Shown here: piece by piece, positions 31,401-43,394 of the stretch
Layout: every line of letters begins with the position of its first letter
How positions within the stretch are numbered: position 1 is the stretch's first letter
Source of the DNA: Hemileia vastatrix
Lineage: Eukaryota; Basidiomycota; Pucciniomycetes; Pucciniales; Zaghouaniaceae
Length of the DNA: 64,000 bases
Direction of reading: 5' to 3'
Assembly (NCBI GenBank): GCA_030280995.1
Contig: JASXTE010000016.1
Location: 25,815,501-25,879,500, forward strand
The notes under the pieces: generated by a model
Told to the model about the DNA's origin: nothing
Database searches by the model: none
The model's input: the letters and a program-made list of their open reading frames with translations, nothing else
Position numbers and translations under genes: made by a program

Positions 31401-34400
31401 TTTATTCCTGATGATGCCCATTTTATCCAACACCTCTTCTGAGCCTTGAAAGTAGGCATTTAGCTTGCATTTTGAATTTCATATAAAATCCCTATTATTC
31501 AATCTATTTCTTTTTATCCCTTTTTTTTCTTTTAGATATCAATTAATTTTATGTAAAAAAAATCATTTTCATAATTTTTTACCTGTATTTAATGAAATTA
31601 TTAAAGGTTTAACATCACACTGTAAGCATTTGGCACATGCTTTTTTTCTATACTAATAAAAATAATAATATACTGGTCACAAAAAATTGATCAAATGATA
31701 AAATATTAATAAAACAGAAAGATCAAATACCAGTGGATATGTTTTAAAAAAATACCAGTTGCACTGAAGAAGAGCTGCACCCTAGATACTTACCATCAAA
31801 AAAGTGTCCAGCACAAGTTCGGCAGACTTGTGCTGGACACTTTTGGTCAGTTGCAGTCATATGAGATCAATTCTTGCTATAGCAATGAAAAAAATTTTTT
31901 GGATAAATAACTTCACTAGAAGTAGTTTTACATAGCCAAATTTTCTACCTAGATTTAATCCAAACCACAGGTGCACAATTTTTTATCTTTGAAAAAAAGT
32001 CAATTTAGTACAATTTATCCCTGATGGCTCTCATTCGCTTCAACACCTCTACTGGCCTTTGATAGTAGGAATATTATTTGGATTTCTTTTTTCATATTTG
32101 ATCCCTTTAACTTAATTTTTTATTCCTAATATTGCTTTTGGATACCAATTAATAATTCTTAAAATAAACTATTTTCATATTTTTATACATTTATTTAATA
32201 ATATTATAAATGGCATAACATCACCTGGTATGCATTTGGCACATGAATTTTTTCTATACTTATAAAATTAATAATATAATGGCGACCAAAAATTAATCAA
32301 ATGATATTAATGAGTGAGGAACAAATATAAAATACCAGTAGACATGTTTGTAAGAAATACTAGATTAACTGAAGAATAATTCTACCCTAGCTACTCTCCA
32401 TCATAAAAGTGTCCAGCACAAGTTCAGCCGAACTTGTGCTGGACACTTATGGTCAGGTGCAGTCAGATGGGAGCAATTCTCTCTATTGAAATGAAGATAA
32501 ATTTTTGATATAAAATTACACTAGAAGTAGTTTGATATGGCAAAATTTTCATGCTGAAGTTTTGGTAAAGCTCAAGTTGATTTTTTTTTATTTTTACAAA
32601 AAAGAAAATTTATTGCAAGTTTAGCCCTGATTGCGCTAATTTAATTCAACATCTCTTTTTTCTGTTTATGGCAGGAATTTAACTTGGATTTTAATTTTCA
32701 TCTTTGATTTCTTTTATTTTACTTTATTCCTCTCATATTGCTTTTGGATAGAAGTTTATTTTTTGTAAAATAAATCATTTTCATATTTTTTTACCTTTAT
32801 TTAATAATATTAAAAAAGGTGTAACATCACCCAGTATTCATTTGGCACACAATTTTTTGCTATACTGATAATATCAATAATATAATGGTGACAAAAAATT
32901 AATCAATTGATAAATATGAGTGAGGCACAAAGATTTAATAACAGTGGAAATGTTTATAAGAAATTTCAGATGATTAAAAATGACTTGCACCCTGGCTACT
33001 CTTCATGATAAAAGTGTCCAGCACAAGTTTGGCCAAACTTGTGCTGGACACTTTTGGTTGCATGCCGTCAGATGCAATCAATTCTTTTTATGGAAATGAG
33101 ACTGAATTATCACTCCATCATTGCACTGAAAGTAGTTTTATATAGACAAATTGTCCCGTGGAAGTTTGTCCAAACCTAAGGTAGACAATTTTTTCCTTTG
33201 GTAAAAAGTAAATTTGATCCATGTTAATCTATGATGGTGCCCATTTTTTCTGAAGCCTCTACTTGCTCATGATAGCAGAAATTACACTTAATATCTTTAT
33301 TTCATGTTTGATCTCTTTAATTTTAATCTTACCCTTTTATTTATCCTTTAGCTTTTAAATATCAATTTTATTTTGGTAAAACTGATAACTTTCACCTTTT
33401 TTACATTTATTATATTATATTATTAAAGTTGTAAAATCATCCATTGTACATTCATTACACATGTTTTTGCTATACTAAAAACATTAATAATATAATGGTG
33501 ACTAAAAAATAATCAAATAATAAATATGGATGACACAGAAAGATCAAATACTCATAGACATTTTTAAAATGAATAAAAGATTAACTGAAGAAGACTTGCA
33601 ACCTAGCTACTCTCCATCATAAAAGTGTCCAGCACAATTTCAGCTGAGCTTGTGCTGGACACTTTTGGTTGCATGCAGTCAGATGGGATAAATTTACTCA
33701 ATGGAAGTTAAAATGAATTTTTGCTCAATCATTGCACAAGAAGTAGCTTTATACTGCTATACTATCCTCCTGATTTTTTGGAAAACCTCAGGTGGACACT
33801 TTTATTAATTTTTAAAAAAAGAAAACATATTCCAAATCTAGAACTGGTTGTGCAAATTTGGTCTGAAAACTCAAATTATCTTTGATGGCAGAAATTTTAT
33901 TTGAATGTTTAATTTCATATTTAATCACTTTTATTTTACTTTTTTATTCCTGTTTTTGCTTTCAAATATCAATTTATTTATTGTAAAACTGATACTTTTC
34001 ATATTTTTTTTACTTTTATTTAATAAGATTATGAAAGATGTAGCATCTCCCAGTATGCATTTGGCTTACAAATTTTTTCAATACTAATAACATTAATATT
34101 ATAATTGTGAAAAACAATGAATCAAATGATAAATATGAATGACACAGAAAGATCATATACAAGTGGATTTGTTTATAAGGAATACCTGATGAACAGAAGA
34201 AGACCTGCACCCTAGATACTCACCATCATAAAAGTGTCCAGCATAAGTTTGGCCAAACTTGTGCTGGACACTTTTGGTTGCATGCAGTCAGATGGGATAA
34301 ACTTACTCTATGGAAATGAAAATGACATTTTGCTCAATCATTGCACAATAAGTAGTTTGATATTGCCAAAATGTCCTCCTGATGATTTTTCAAAACTCAT

Positions 34401-37400
34401 CAGGACACTTTCTTTGGTTTGACAAAAAAGAAAATATAGTGCAAGTTTAACCCTGGTGGTGCACATTTGATCTAACACCTCTACTTGTTATTGATAGTGG
34501 GAATTTTCCTTAGATTTTTTTTTCTTATTTTATCCCTTTTATTTTACTTTTTTATTGCTCATATTGCTTTGGATATCAATTTTTAATTTTTAAAATAAAT
34601 AATTTTCATACTCTTATACCTTTATTTAATAATATATGATTAAAGGTGGAACACCACCTTGTATGCATTTTTCACACAAGTTATTACTATAGTAATAACG
34701 TTAACAATATAATGATGACAAAAAATTAATCAAATGGTAAATTTAAATGACACAGAATGATCAAATTCCAGTGGAAATGCTTATAAGAAATCCCTTTTGA
34801 GTTTAAGAAGATTTGCTGTATGCCTACTCTCAATTATAAAAGTGTCCAGCACAAGTTTGGCCAAACTTGTGCTGGACACTTTTGGTTGCATGAAGTCATA
34901 TGAGATAAATTCTCTCTATGGCAATAAAAATGATATTTTACTCAATTATTGAAGTAAAGAATGTTTAATATTGTAAAATTGTCCCCTGGAAGTCTGTCCA
35001 AACCTCAGGTCAAAATTTGTTAGCTATACATAAAAGTAAGTTTAGACCAAGTCTTGACCTAGGGGTCCCCAACTGTCCCAACACCACTTCTGTCTCTTGA
35101 TAGTAAAAATTTTACTTGTATTTTTTATTTTGTATTTTATCCCATTTATTTTCATTTTACTTTTCTATTACTCTTTTTAATTTTAAATATCAATTTTTTT
35201 TAAAAAAAACTAAACATATTCATATTTTTTTAACTTTATATAATAATATTATTAAAGTTGTAACATCACCAATTTTTCATTTGGCATGCAGGTTTTTGCT
35301 ATACTAGAAACATTAATAATATATATGGCGACAAAAATTAATTATAAGATAAATATGAATGATAAAAAAAAGTTTAAAACCCAATAGAAATGTGAAAAAC
35401 AAAAAACTGATGTACTGAGAAACACTTCCACCCTAGCTACTCTCCATCATAAAAGTGTCCAGCACAAGTTCGGCCGAACTTGTGCTGGACGCATTTGTTC
35501 AGGTGCATTCAGATGGGATCAATTCTCTCTGTGGAAATTAAATTAAAAAAATGCTAAATAATTACATTAGAAGTAGCTTGGTATGGCTGAATTATCCACC
35601 TTGAGTTTTTCCAAACCTCAGGTGAAAAATTTTTTATCTTTAAAAAAAATTAAATTTTATCAAATTTAGCCCTGATGGCACCCATTTGTTTCAACACCTG
35701 TACTGGCTCTTGAAGGCAGGAATTTTTCTTGAATTTTTCTTTTTCATATTTGATCTCTTTTACTTAACTTTTTTATCACTCATGTTACATTTGGATATTA
35801 ATTTATAATTTTGGAAAAGAAATCATTTTCATATTTTTTTAACATTTTTTAATAATATTATAAAAGTTGTAATATAACATGGCATGCATTTGGCGCACAA
35901 GTTTTTTCTATACTAATAAAATTAATAATATTCTAATGACAAAAATTTAATCAGATAATAAAATATGAATAACACAGAAAGATAAAATACCATTTGACAT
36001 GTTTTAAAAAAATAACAGTTGCACTGAAGAAGACCTGCACCCTAGCTACTCTCCATCATAAAAGTGTCCAGCACAAGTTTGGCCGAACTTGTGCTGGACA
36101 CTTTTGGTCAGGTGCAGTCAGATGGGATCAATTCTCTCTATGGCAATGAAAAAATTATTTGATTAGAAACTTCACTAGATGTAGTTTGATATAGCTGAAT
36201 TATCCACCTAGAGTTCATCCAAACCACAGGTACACAATTTTTTATCTTTAAAAAACAATCAATTTAGTACAATTTATCCCTGATGGCTCTCATTTGCTTC
36301 AACATCTCTACTGGCCTTTGATATTAGCAATAGTACTTGGAGTTTGTTTTTCATATTTGATCCCTTTAACTTAATTTTTTATTCCTCATATTGCTTTTGG
36401 ATATCAATTTATAATTTTTAAAATAAATTATTTTAATTTTTTTATACATTTTTTTAATAATATTATAGAAGGTGTAACATCACTCAGTATGCATTTGGCA
36501 CACAATTTTTTGCTATACTTATATAATTAATAATATAATTAAGACAAAAAATTAATCAAACAATATGTATGAGTGAGGCACAAAGATGAAATACCAGTAG
36601 ACATGTTTGTAAGAAATACCAGATGAACTGAAGAAAAATTCTACCCCAGCCACTCTCCATCATAGAAGCGTCCAGCACAAGTTCGGCTGAACTTGTGCTG
36701 GACACTTTTGGTCATGTGCAGTCAGATGGGATCAATTCTCTGTATGGCAACAAAAAAATTTTTTTATCAAATTTCACTAGAAGTAGTTTGGTTTAGCTGA
36801 ATCATCCACCTGCTGTTCTGCCCAATATCAGGTGTATAATTTTTGATCTTTAAAGAAAAGGTCACTTATTACAATTTAGACCTGATGGATCCCATTTGCT
36901 TTAACAACTCTACTGGCTCTTGATAGCAGGAATTTTACCAGTATTTTTTTCATATTTGAACTCCTTGACTTTTATTTTACTCTTTTATTCCTCTTTTTAC
37001 TTTTAAATTTCTATTTAATTTTTGTAAAACTAATCCTTTCCATATTTATTTACGTCTATTTTAAAAAATTATTGAAGGTATGACTTCACATGGTATGCAT
37101 TTGGCACACAAGTTTTTGCTATACTAATAACATTAATAATATAATGGTGATAAAATATTAATCGGATGATAAATATGAAAGATACAGACTGATCAAATAC
37201 CAGTAGACATGTTTATGAGAAATACAAGATGAAGGAACTGAAGAAAATTTCCACCCAAGCTACTCTCCATCATAAAAGTGTCTAGCACAAGTTTGGCCGA
37301 ACTTGTGCTGGACACTTTTAGTCATGTGCAGTCAGATGGGATCAATTCTCTATATGGAAACGAAAAAACATTTTTTTATTAAACTTCACTACAAGTAGTT

Positions 37401-39001
37401 TTGTTTAGCTGAATCATCTACCTGTTGTTCTTCCCAACCTCAGGTGTATAATTTTTTATCTTTAAAAAAAAGGTCACTTATTACAATTTAGCCCTGAGGG
37501 CTCCCATTTTTTTCAACACTTCTACTGGCTCTTGAGAGCAAGAATTTTACTAGTATTTTGTTTTTCATAATTGATCTCTTTGAGATTAATTTTACTTTTT
37601 ATCCCTCATATTGCTTTTTTATATCAATTTATTTTTTGTAAAACAAATCATTTTCAAATTTTTTTACCTTTATTTAATAATATTATAAAAGGTGTAACAT
37701 CACCCGGTATGCGTTGGGCACATGAGTTTTTGCTATACTTATAATATTAATAATATAATGGTGACAATAAATTAATCAAATGATATATATGAGTGAGGCA
37801 CAAAGATCAAGTACCAATAGACATGTTTATAAGAAATACCAGATTAACTGAAGAAAAATTAGACCCTAGCTACTCTCCGTCATAAATGTGTCCAGCACAA
37901 GTTTGGCTGAACTTGTGCTGGACACTTTTTGTCACATGCAGTCTGGTGTGATCAATTCTCTCTCAATCATTGAACTAGAATTTGTTTGATATGGCTAAAT
38001 GGTTCTGCTGAAGTTTTTTTAAACCTCAGATTGGCACTTTTTTGTTTTTCAAAAAAGCAATTATAGTCCAAGTTTAGCCTCACTGGTGGACATTTGCCCC
38101 AACATGTCTACATGCTCTTGATGGCAGTAATTTTATTTTAATTTTTTATTTCATATTTGATTCCTTTAATTTTACCTTTTTATCCCTCATATTGCTTTTT
38201 TGTATCAATTTATTTTTTGTAAAACAAATCATTTTTATATTTTTTTACCTTTATTTAATAATATTATAAAAGGTGTAACATCACCCGGTATGCGTTGGGC
38301 ACACGAGTTTTTGCTATACTTATAATATTAAAACATAATGGTGACAAAAAATCAATCAAATGATAAATATGAGTGAGGCACAAAGATCAAATACCAGTGG
38401 ACATGTTTATAAGAAATACCAGATGAACTGAAGAAAAATTCCACCCTAGCTAACATCCATCATAAAAGTGTCCAGCACAAGTTTGGCCGAACTTGTGCTG
38501 GACACTTTTGGTCACATGCAGTCTGATGTGATCAATTCTCTCTATTGCAATGAAAATGAATTTTTCTTCAATAATTGCACTAGAAGTTGTTTGATATGGC
38601 AAAATTGTCATCCTGAAGTTTTGGTAAAGCTCCAGTGGATTTTTTTTTATTTTTACAAAAAAGAAATTATAGTCCAAGTTTAGTGCCACTGGTGGGCGTT
38701 CACCCCATCATGTCTACTAGCTCTTGATGGGTGGAATTTCACTTTAATTTTTTATTTCATATTTGATCCCTTTAATTTTACCTTTTTATCCCTCATATTG
38801 CTTTTGGATATCAATTTATTTTTTGTAAAACAAATCATTTTCATATTTTTTTACCTTTATTTAATAATATTATAAAAGGTGTAACATCACCCGGTATGCA
38901 TTTGGCACACGAGTTTTTGCTATACTTATAATATTAATAACATAATGGTGACAAAAATCAATCAAATGATAAATATGAGTGAGGCACAAAGGTCAAATAA
39001 C
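31401..39001 (+). repeat. Tandem array of ~607-bp units with near-perfect palindromes
   Basis: Hairpin-1 palindromes of 46 bp (arms AAAGTGTCCAGCACAAG and CTTGTGCTGGACACTTT, centre TTYGGCYRAA) begin at about 31800, 32404, 33010, 33621, 34230, 34838, 35451, 36060, 36664, 37274, 37884 and 38464. Spacing is 604-613 bp except the last (580). A weaker hairpin 2 lies about 130 bp downstream. The array stops at 39001, exactly at the end of the AT-rich segment of the last unit. Small ORFs in it follow repeat homology and are not considered genes. Confidence 0.92.
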
Positions 39002-39589
39002 AATTAATCAATAGTTCTTTTTAATATTATAAATTTTTTGATTATATGAAATGGTAATAATGAATTATATTTTTCATCCACAATTCTACTCTAATGATTC
39101 CCACTGCACAAAAAGGGTTCACTTGGTCCTTTCTTTACTGCTTGTGCATATATTTTATTGCCCACAGTACTACAATTTTTTGTAGTGATTATCCCACATC
39201 TGATTCAGGAATATTTTTAAACAATATAAGTTTTTTTTACAAAAGACCTTATCATATCCAATATCCCACAAAAAATACAACCTGTTTTTGTATTAAAGCC
39301 AGTTAATTATTAAGTAATTGTTAAAATAATTAGATTAGACCCTGGCACAGCTAGATCCATACCAACCGACCTAAAGTCTTTTCAATATTGAAAACAATTA
39401 AATAAAATTATGATATCATACTAAATTATGGGCACCAACCATAATTCAGCACTTCTCATTTGCTCTGCTACAAAATGAGTGCATGTAGCATTTTTCTAAC
39501 GTCGGACTGTTTTTCTTCCTTCCCTCACACCTTTAGTCCAGAATGAAAATTTAGTATGAGTTTTGGTCAAAATGGTTTGCCAGTGTTAT
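39002..39589. other. Non-repetitive part of the 10.5-kb element
   Basis: AT-rich sequence after the array. The 70-codon ORF at 39094 has no recognisable motif. I see no gene or clear structure. Confidence 0.5.
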
Positions 39590-40015
39590 ATGTATGCAAT
39601 ATGAATTCATATTGCATATTTCTATTTATGCATAAAATATACTTGTTAAGCATCATTTTTTTGCATTTTTCAATCATTATGCATATTTATGCATATTCAT
39701 ATGCATATTCATTATACAGATTTATATGCATATTAATATATTTTATTCATATACATATATGCACCTTTTTTTTGCATATTCAATATGCATATTTTAATGC
39801 ATATTCAATATGCATATTTTTATCCATATTCAATATGCATATTTTTTATGCATAATCACTATGCATATTTTTATGCATATTTTTTATGCATATTTATTCT
39901 TCAAAGTCATTATGCATACACTTTGGATAGGCATTTCACATCAATTTTTAGCATGCAATAAGTATCCACCATGCAAATTCAAATGCATATGCATCTATAT
40001 CATACACGCAACATA
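39590..40015. repeat. ATGCATATT-rich degenerate repeat
   Basis: Words ATGCATATT, ATGCATA and ATATGCATATT recur more than 20 times with short T-rich spacers, densest at 39680-39895. ATGCAT is self-complementary, so the tract is a run of small palindromes. ORFs rich in His, Tyr, Ile and Cys across it are artefacts. Confidence 0.8.
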
Positions 40016-40256
40016 TATTCAAGTTTAATATTTGAATATTAAGGTATGCTAAGTGATGTTGTTCAACCTTTTGCCAAACCTGAGATTAACTGATGTTCAA
40101 TGTGGTTCTTAAGCTCTGCTCAAGGAGGGATTGTTCTGGATTCAAACTGTGACAGTTTATTTTTTCAATGTTTTTTCATCAGATTTAAAAACATCTTTCT
40201 GACAGTTTCAGGAGGGTTTCCCAACAGTTTCCTGACAAATTCCTGATAGTTTCAAA

Positions 40257-40299
40257 AAGAGGGAACTGCTAGCAGTTCACCCCCAGATTTCCCATGGTG
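40257..40299 (-). repeat. Right terminal inverted repeat of the 10.5-kb element
   Basis: Reversed, it reads CACCATGGGAAATCTGGG, then GGTGAACTGCTAGCAGTT and CCCTC, mirroring the left end. Subterminal copies of ACAGTTTC and related words lie just inside at 40195-40250. Confidence 0.85.
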
Positions 40300-40817
40300 T
40301 TTAATTCCCTTCTCCATCATAAAATCAACCGTAAAAAAAGTTGACAGTTTATCCTCTTGTTGGAGGACTGGGATCGGATTATCAAAAAAATTATTTTTTT
40401 GTGTTTTAATTATACTAAGATTTTTTATAGAATTTTGATGAAATAATTGCATTTTACCCTCTTGCTGGAGGTCAGAAAATAAACCATTCCAATTTTTATT
40501 CAACATAATATTTCCCATCTTCCCTCTTGATCCATTCTTGAATATGATCAAAAATCTTGACAAAGAAGTGAGACAAACTGAAAATTTGAAAACATAATAA
40601 CAATTTAACGTATTATTAACAGAAAATAATTGAGAATTCACTTGAATTATCTTCAAGTGAGCTGACCTATTGCAATCCGGGATCTCATCCTGGGGAGAGA
40701 TTGCAACATTAGAGTGATCAGCCCCAACTACCCCAAAAAATGATGGTCTCCAAAATTCCCCTCTAAACATAATTTACCAGAAGCCGTCCGTTTAATACGC
40801 CGCTTCTTAATGCAAGT
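40300..40817 (-). pseudogene. E0 pol linker between protease and RT
   Basis: The minus-strand ORF from 40770 (MFRGEFWRPSFFGVVGADHS) continues to EKGIK at the 10.5-kb element junction, then runs on into that element. It is the low-complexity, acidic and Asn-rich linker seen before RT in this lineage. Two hairpin-motif copies (CCTCTTG, 3 nt, GGAGG) fall in it near 40350 and 40452. Confidence 0.6.
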
Positions 40818-40820
40818 ACA

Positions 40821-41440
40821 TCACTGACACAGAGTAGTGATCCCTGGCCATGTCTCCCAACCTTCATCTCCAGGAGGTGCCCACTGCTTATGTAGCCTCC
40901 TCATATCCTCACCAGTTATCTCCAAACTAATACCCATTCCAGCTTGATTACCAATCCGGGACTCAAAATACATTAAAATAGGACCACCAAGAACAGTTTT
41001 AACTGACCCTCTGGCCACATAAAAGTGAACCTTACCAATAGATCCACCAATACCTAATTTGACATGCTCAGCCGTCCCCATCAGCTCTGTTGCATGCCCT
41101 CCATTACCTCTGAGGTTTCCTCCAGTACCAGTTTTAATTGGCAAGCCTATAATCGTTGCTTGCTCTAAAGAAATCAAATTAATTTGAGACCCTGAATTTA
41201 CTAAGGCCTTTACCTCTTTAGTGTTAAGAGTTACCACCAGGTAACCCAGGAGAGTAGAAAAATGTGTTTAAACATCCTCCCAAACTTCTCAGCATTCTCA
41301 CATCTCCAGTAGAAAAACATTGCCTCTTCAGATGCTTCTTTTGCTTCTCTGCAAGTGGCGGACTAATCGTGAAAAGCTTGCCTAAAGATAAGGGAATCTG
41401 AAGTTGATTCACCCTATTTAAAGCATTGTCTATTGCATTC
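40821..41440 (-). pseudogene. E0 aspartic protease
   Basis: From 41237 down the frame reads MVTLNTKEVKALVNSGSQIN, LISLEQATIIGLPIKTGTGG, HVKLGIGGSIGKVHFYVARG and VLGGPILMYFESRI. The fold order matches gypsy retropepsins, but the catalytic Asp-Ser-Gly is Asn-Ser-Gly (GAT-to-AAT type change). Upstream, LSLGKLFTISPPLAEKQKKH and RQCFSTGDVRMLRSLGG form the usual pre-protease segment, with stops at about 41224 and 41440. Confidence 0.8.
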
Positions 41441-43256
41441 TATTGACCGGATACTACTGGCTGTTTGTACTGGAATTTAGATTTAATTACCTTGGCCCTA
41501 GGCACCTCTTGAGGATCCACATTGCCATCTTCACCCCCAATAATAACATCTTCACTACTGACAACCCTAACTCCATCACCAGCTTCTTTCTCTAATCCTG
41601 ATCCATTGCTACTCCTTCTTACTCCCTCCATTGGGATGGGACAACTAAAACTTGGTCTGGGTAGTGACGCCAAAGGTACGTCCTCTTCAGAATCCAAATC
41701 ATCTTCTGGAATAGGCTCACCATTTAAATCAAACTTGCCATAACTAGAAGGCCCCATATCAGCCATCCCCTTCTGCATTCAATAAATTTAGTCCTTAGAG
41801 TAAGGTCTTGACTTGTTAATTGCCTTGCCAGGTTTAGCCTTTATTTGGCTCTGAATGCTACTTTTAGATTTAGTAGCAGCTGCTCTTCTAGCATCATTGA
41901 CATCATATTCGCCAGCCATACAGTTACCCTCCACTCTAGCAACCGTTGTCAGCTCCAAACCACCAAAAGAAGTTGAAAATGTGGCCTTACTGACCTCTTT
42001 CTCTTTACCTTTATCAGCTTTACCTCCACTTTCACCATCACCATTTTTTCAACCCTTGGCATTATCATCATCCACCTTCAATTCTTCAAACGGGGCTCTT
42101 CTTTCAGCTGCCATATTCCTTCTAACCAAATCAGAAGGTGCTTGTCCATCGCTGGGCTTGATGAACAATCCATCAGGAAATTTATAAACTTTATCATCAA
42201 ATAACACTCTCCCAGAATCCAAGTCTTTATCAAGAGTAAAACATACTCCAGCTCTGTGCCCTCTCCTATTACAATAGGAGCACACCTTTGTCTCATTGTA
42301 GCCACCTCTAAAACCATTTCCACCATTCCCATTTCCATTTCCATTTTAATTTTGACGTTCATATCCTCTAGATTGATAAGATTTTGAAGTCAATGAAGAA
42401 GCAATTGGGGCCTTATTGGCCTTATGAGTCTCTTGGAAAAATATTTTTGATTGTTTAGTTAAATTGGCCAAGTGATAAACCATCTTTTTGTCCACAGTAC
42501 CCTCAACTTTTGCAACCGGTAGTCCCATTTGAGCCTTTTTGGCTTCTTGATCTTTGACCATGATATCGTTATTTTCAGCCAAAACTTCACTAACCTTGCT
42601 GACATACTGAGTGCAAGACTCCTGATACTTTTCCAAAACCATTAATTTAAGATGGGCTTGAATTTACTCCTTAATAGCCTCCAATACCGTCAGTTTTTGT
42701 TGTCCATTAGGTAGTTCGTTCATTAAATCCTTTCTTGAAAGATCCTTCAAGACGTCCATTTAAATTTCCCTACTACAAGCTGACCAGAAAAGATCCTTGG
42801 CCTGGTTTTCATGAGCCAATTCTTCCACCAGAATCAGATATTCTACCACTTCATCAAATTCAACACATAACTTTTTAAAATCAGCCATAGATAAAACTAC
42901 ACCCTTTGCCTGCCAATCACCAACAATTTTATTAAGGCCCAACATAGTAAATCTTACACCCCATCTATCAACCATAGCCTTTGACAACTTCACCCAATCA
43001 TTGTACTTAAAAGCCTGCACAGCAATGACCTCTTTCTCCACCTCCCTATCAGCAATAAAACCCTAATCTGCTTAGCCATGTCCTCATGAGAAGCACCATC
43101 AACAGCAGCAACAGTTTATACCTGCTAATAAACCATTTAACCTCCTCCCCATTAAACTTTGGGCCATCCCAAGAAACGATCCTGACAGAAGGAGTAAGAG
43201 GAAGAGAAGAACCAGAAGCAGCAGCAGAAGATATCCCAATAAAGTAAGAAATGCGT
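41441..43256 (-). pseudogene. E0 gag with zinc knuckle
   Basis: The N-terminal part near 43256-43130 (VRIVSWDGPKFNGEEVKWF) shifts frame before VEKEVIAVQAFKYNDWVKLS. The capsid-like part ends FDEVVEYLILVEELAHENQA. A helical region (LEKYQESCTQYVSKVSEVLA), an Asn-Gly tandem (NGNGNGNGG) and a CCHC knuckle CSYCNRRGHRAGVC near 42240-42285 follow. An acidic tail (PIPEDDLDSEEDVPLASLPR) leads to protease. At least five stops occur, several readable as CAA-to-TAA changes. Confidence 0.83.
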
Positions 43257-43273
43257 TTAAACTGTTAAAAAAA

Positions 43274-43346
43274 TAAACAAGCCTCTTGCAGGCTAATAAA
43301 ATTAAATCGATAAGAGTTCCAAATAATAAGCCTCTTGAAGGCTAAG
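43274..43346 (-). other. Twin leader hairpins of E0
   Basis: Between PBS and gag two short hairpins share the stem AGCCT/AGGCT with 5-nt loops: AGCCTCTTGCAGGCT at about 43279-43293 and AGCCTCTTGAAGGCT at about 43328-43342. The position resembles dimerisation or packaging signals of retroelements. The function is inferred. Confidence 0.6.
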
Positions 43347-43377
43347 AAAGTTCAAGAAAAAGCTAGAGATTTCAAAA

Positions 43378-43394
43378 CCCCACTTTGGGCGCCA
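43378..43394 (-). other. E0 primer-binding site
   Basis: The sense strand reads TGGCGCCCAAAGTGGGG a few bases after the LTR end. TGGCGCC is the classic form of a site complementary to the 3' CCA end of a tRNA. It confirms that 43399-47571 is the 5' LTR. Confidence 0.8.

Larger units (their letters stand above)
29807..40299. mobile_element. 10.5-kb non-autonomous CACTA-like TIR element carrying hairpin satellite
   Basis: The left end CACCACGGGAAATC and right end (reversed) CACCATGGGAAATC start inverted repeats of about 42 bp with GGGGTGAA, TGCTAGCA and CCCTC in common. TTT is duplicated at 29804-29806 and 40300-40302. Excising the element plus one TTT joins the E0 frame without a shift (Gly-Ile-Lys, then Gly-Val-Gly). 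Ends match the 250-bp element at 5935-6184. No transposase or other protein gene is visible. The inside is dominated by tandem repeats (30391-39001) and AT-rich DNA. Confidence is high for the element, moderate for the superfamily. Confidence 0.88.

Noticed and set aside
34234..34422. Small protein family encoded by satellite units
   Set aside because: The ORFs span a palindrome and differ by frameshifts and stops between units. Repeat homology explains the similarity. It is kept only as a weak observation.
31401..39001. CRISPR-like array of palindromic repeats with regular spacing
   Set aside because: The spacing is ~607 bp and the 'spacers' are homologous to each other. It is a tandem satellite, there are no cas genes, and the sequence looks eukaryotic.
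39556..40028. His/Tyr/Ile-rich membrane-like ORFs
   Set aside because: They arise from the ATGCATATT repeat and have biased composition without motifs.
29807..40299. Helitron or Starship giant mobile element
   Set aside because: Terminal inverted repeats and a 3-bp duplication argue against a Helitron. No tyrosine recombinase (captain) gene or cargo genes are visible.
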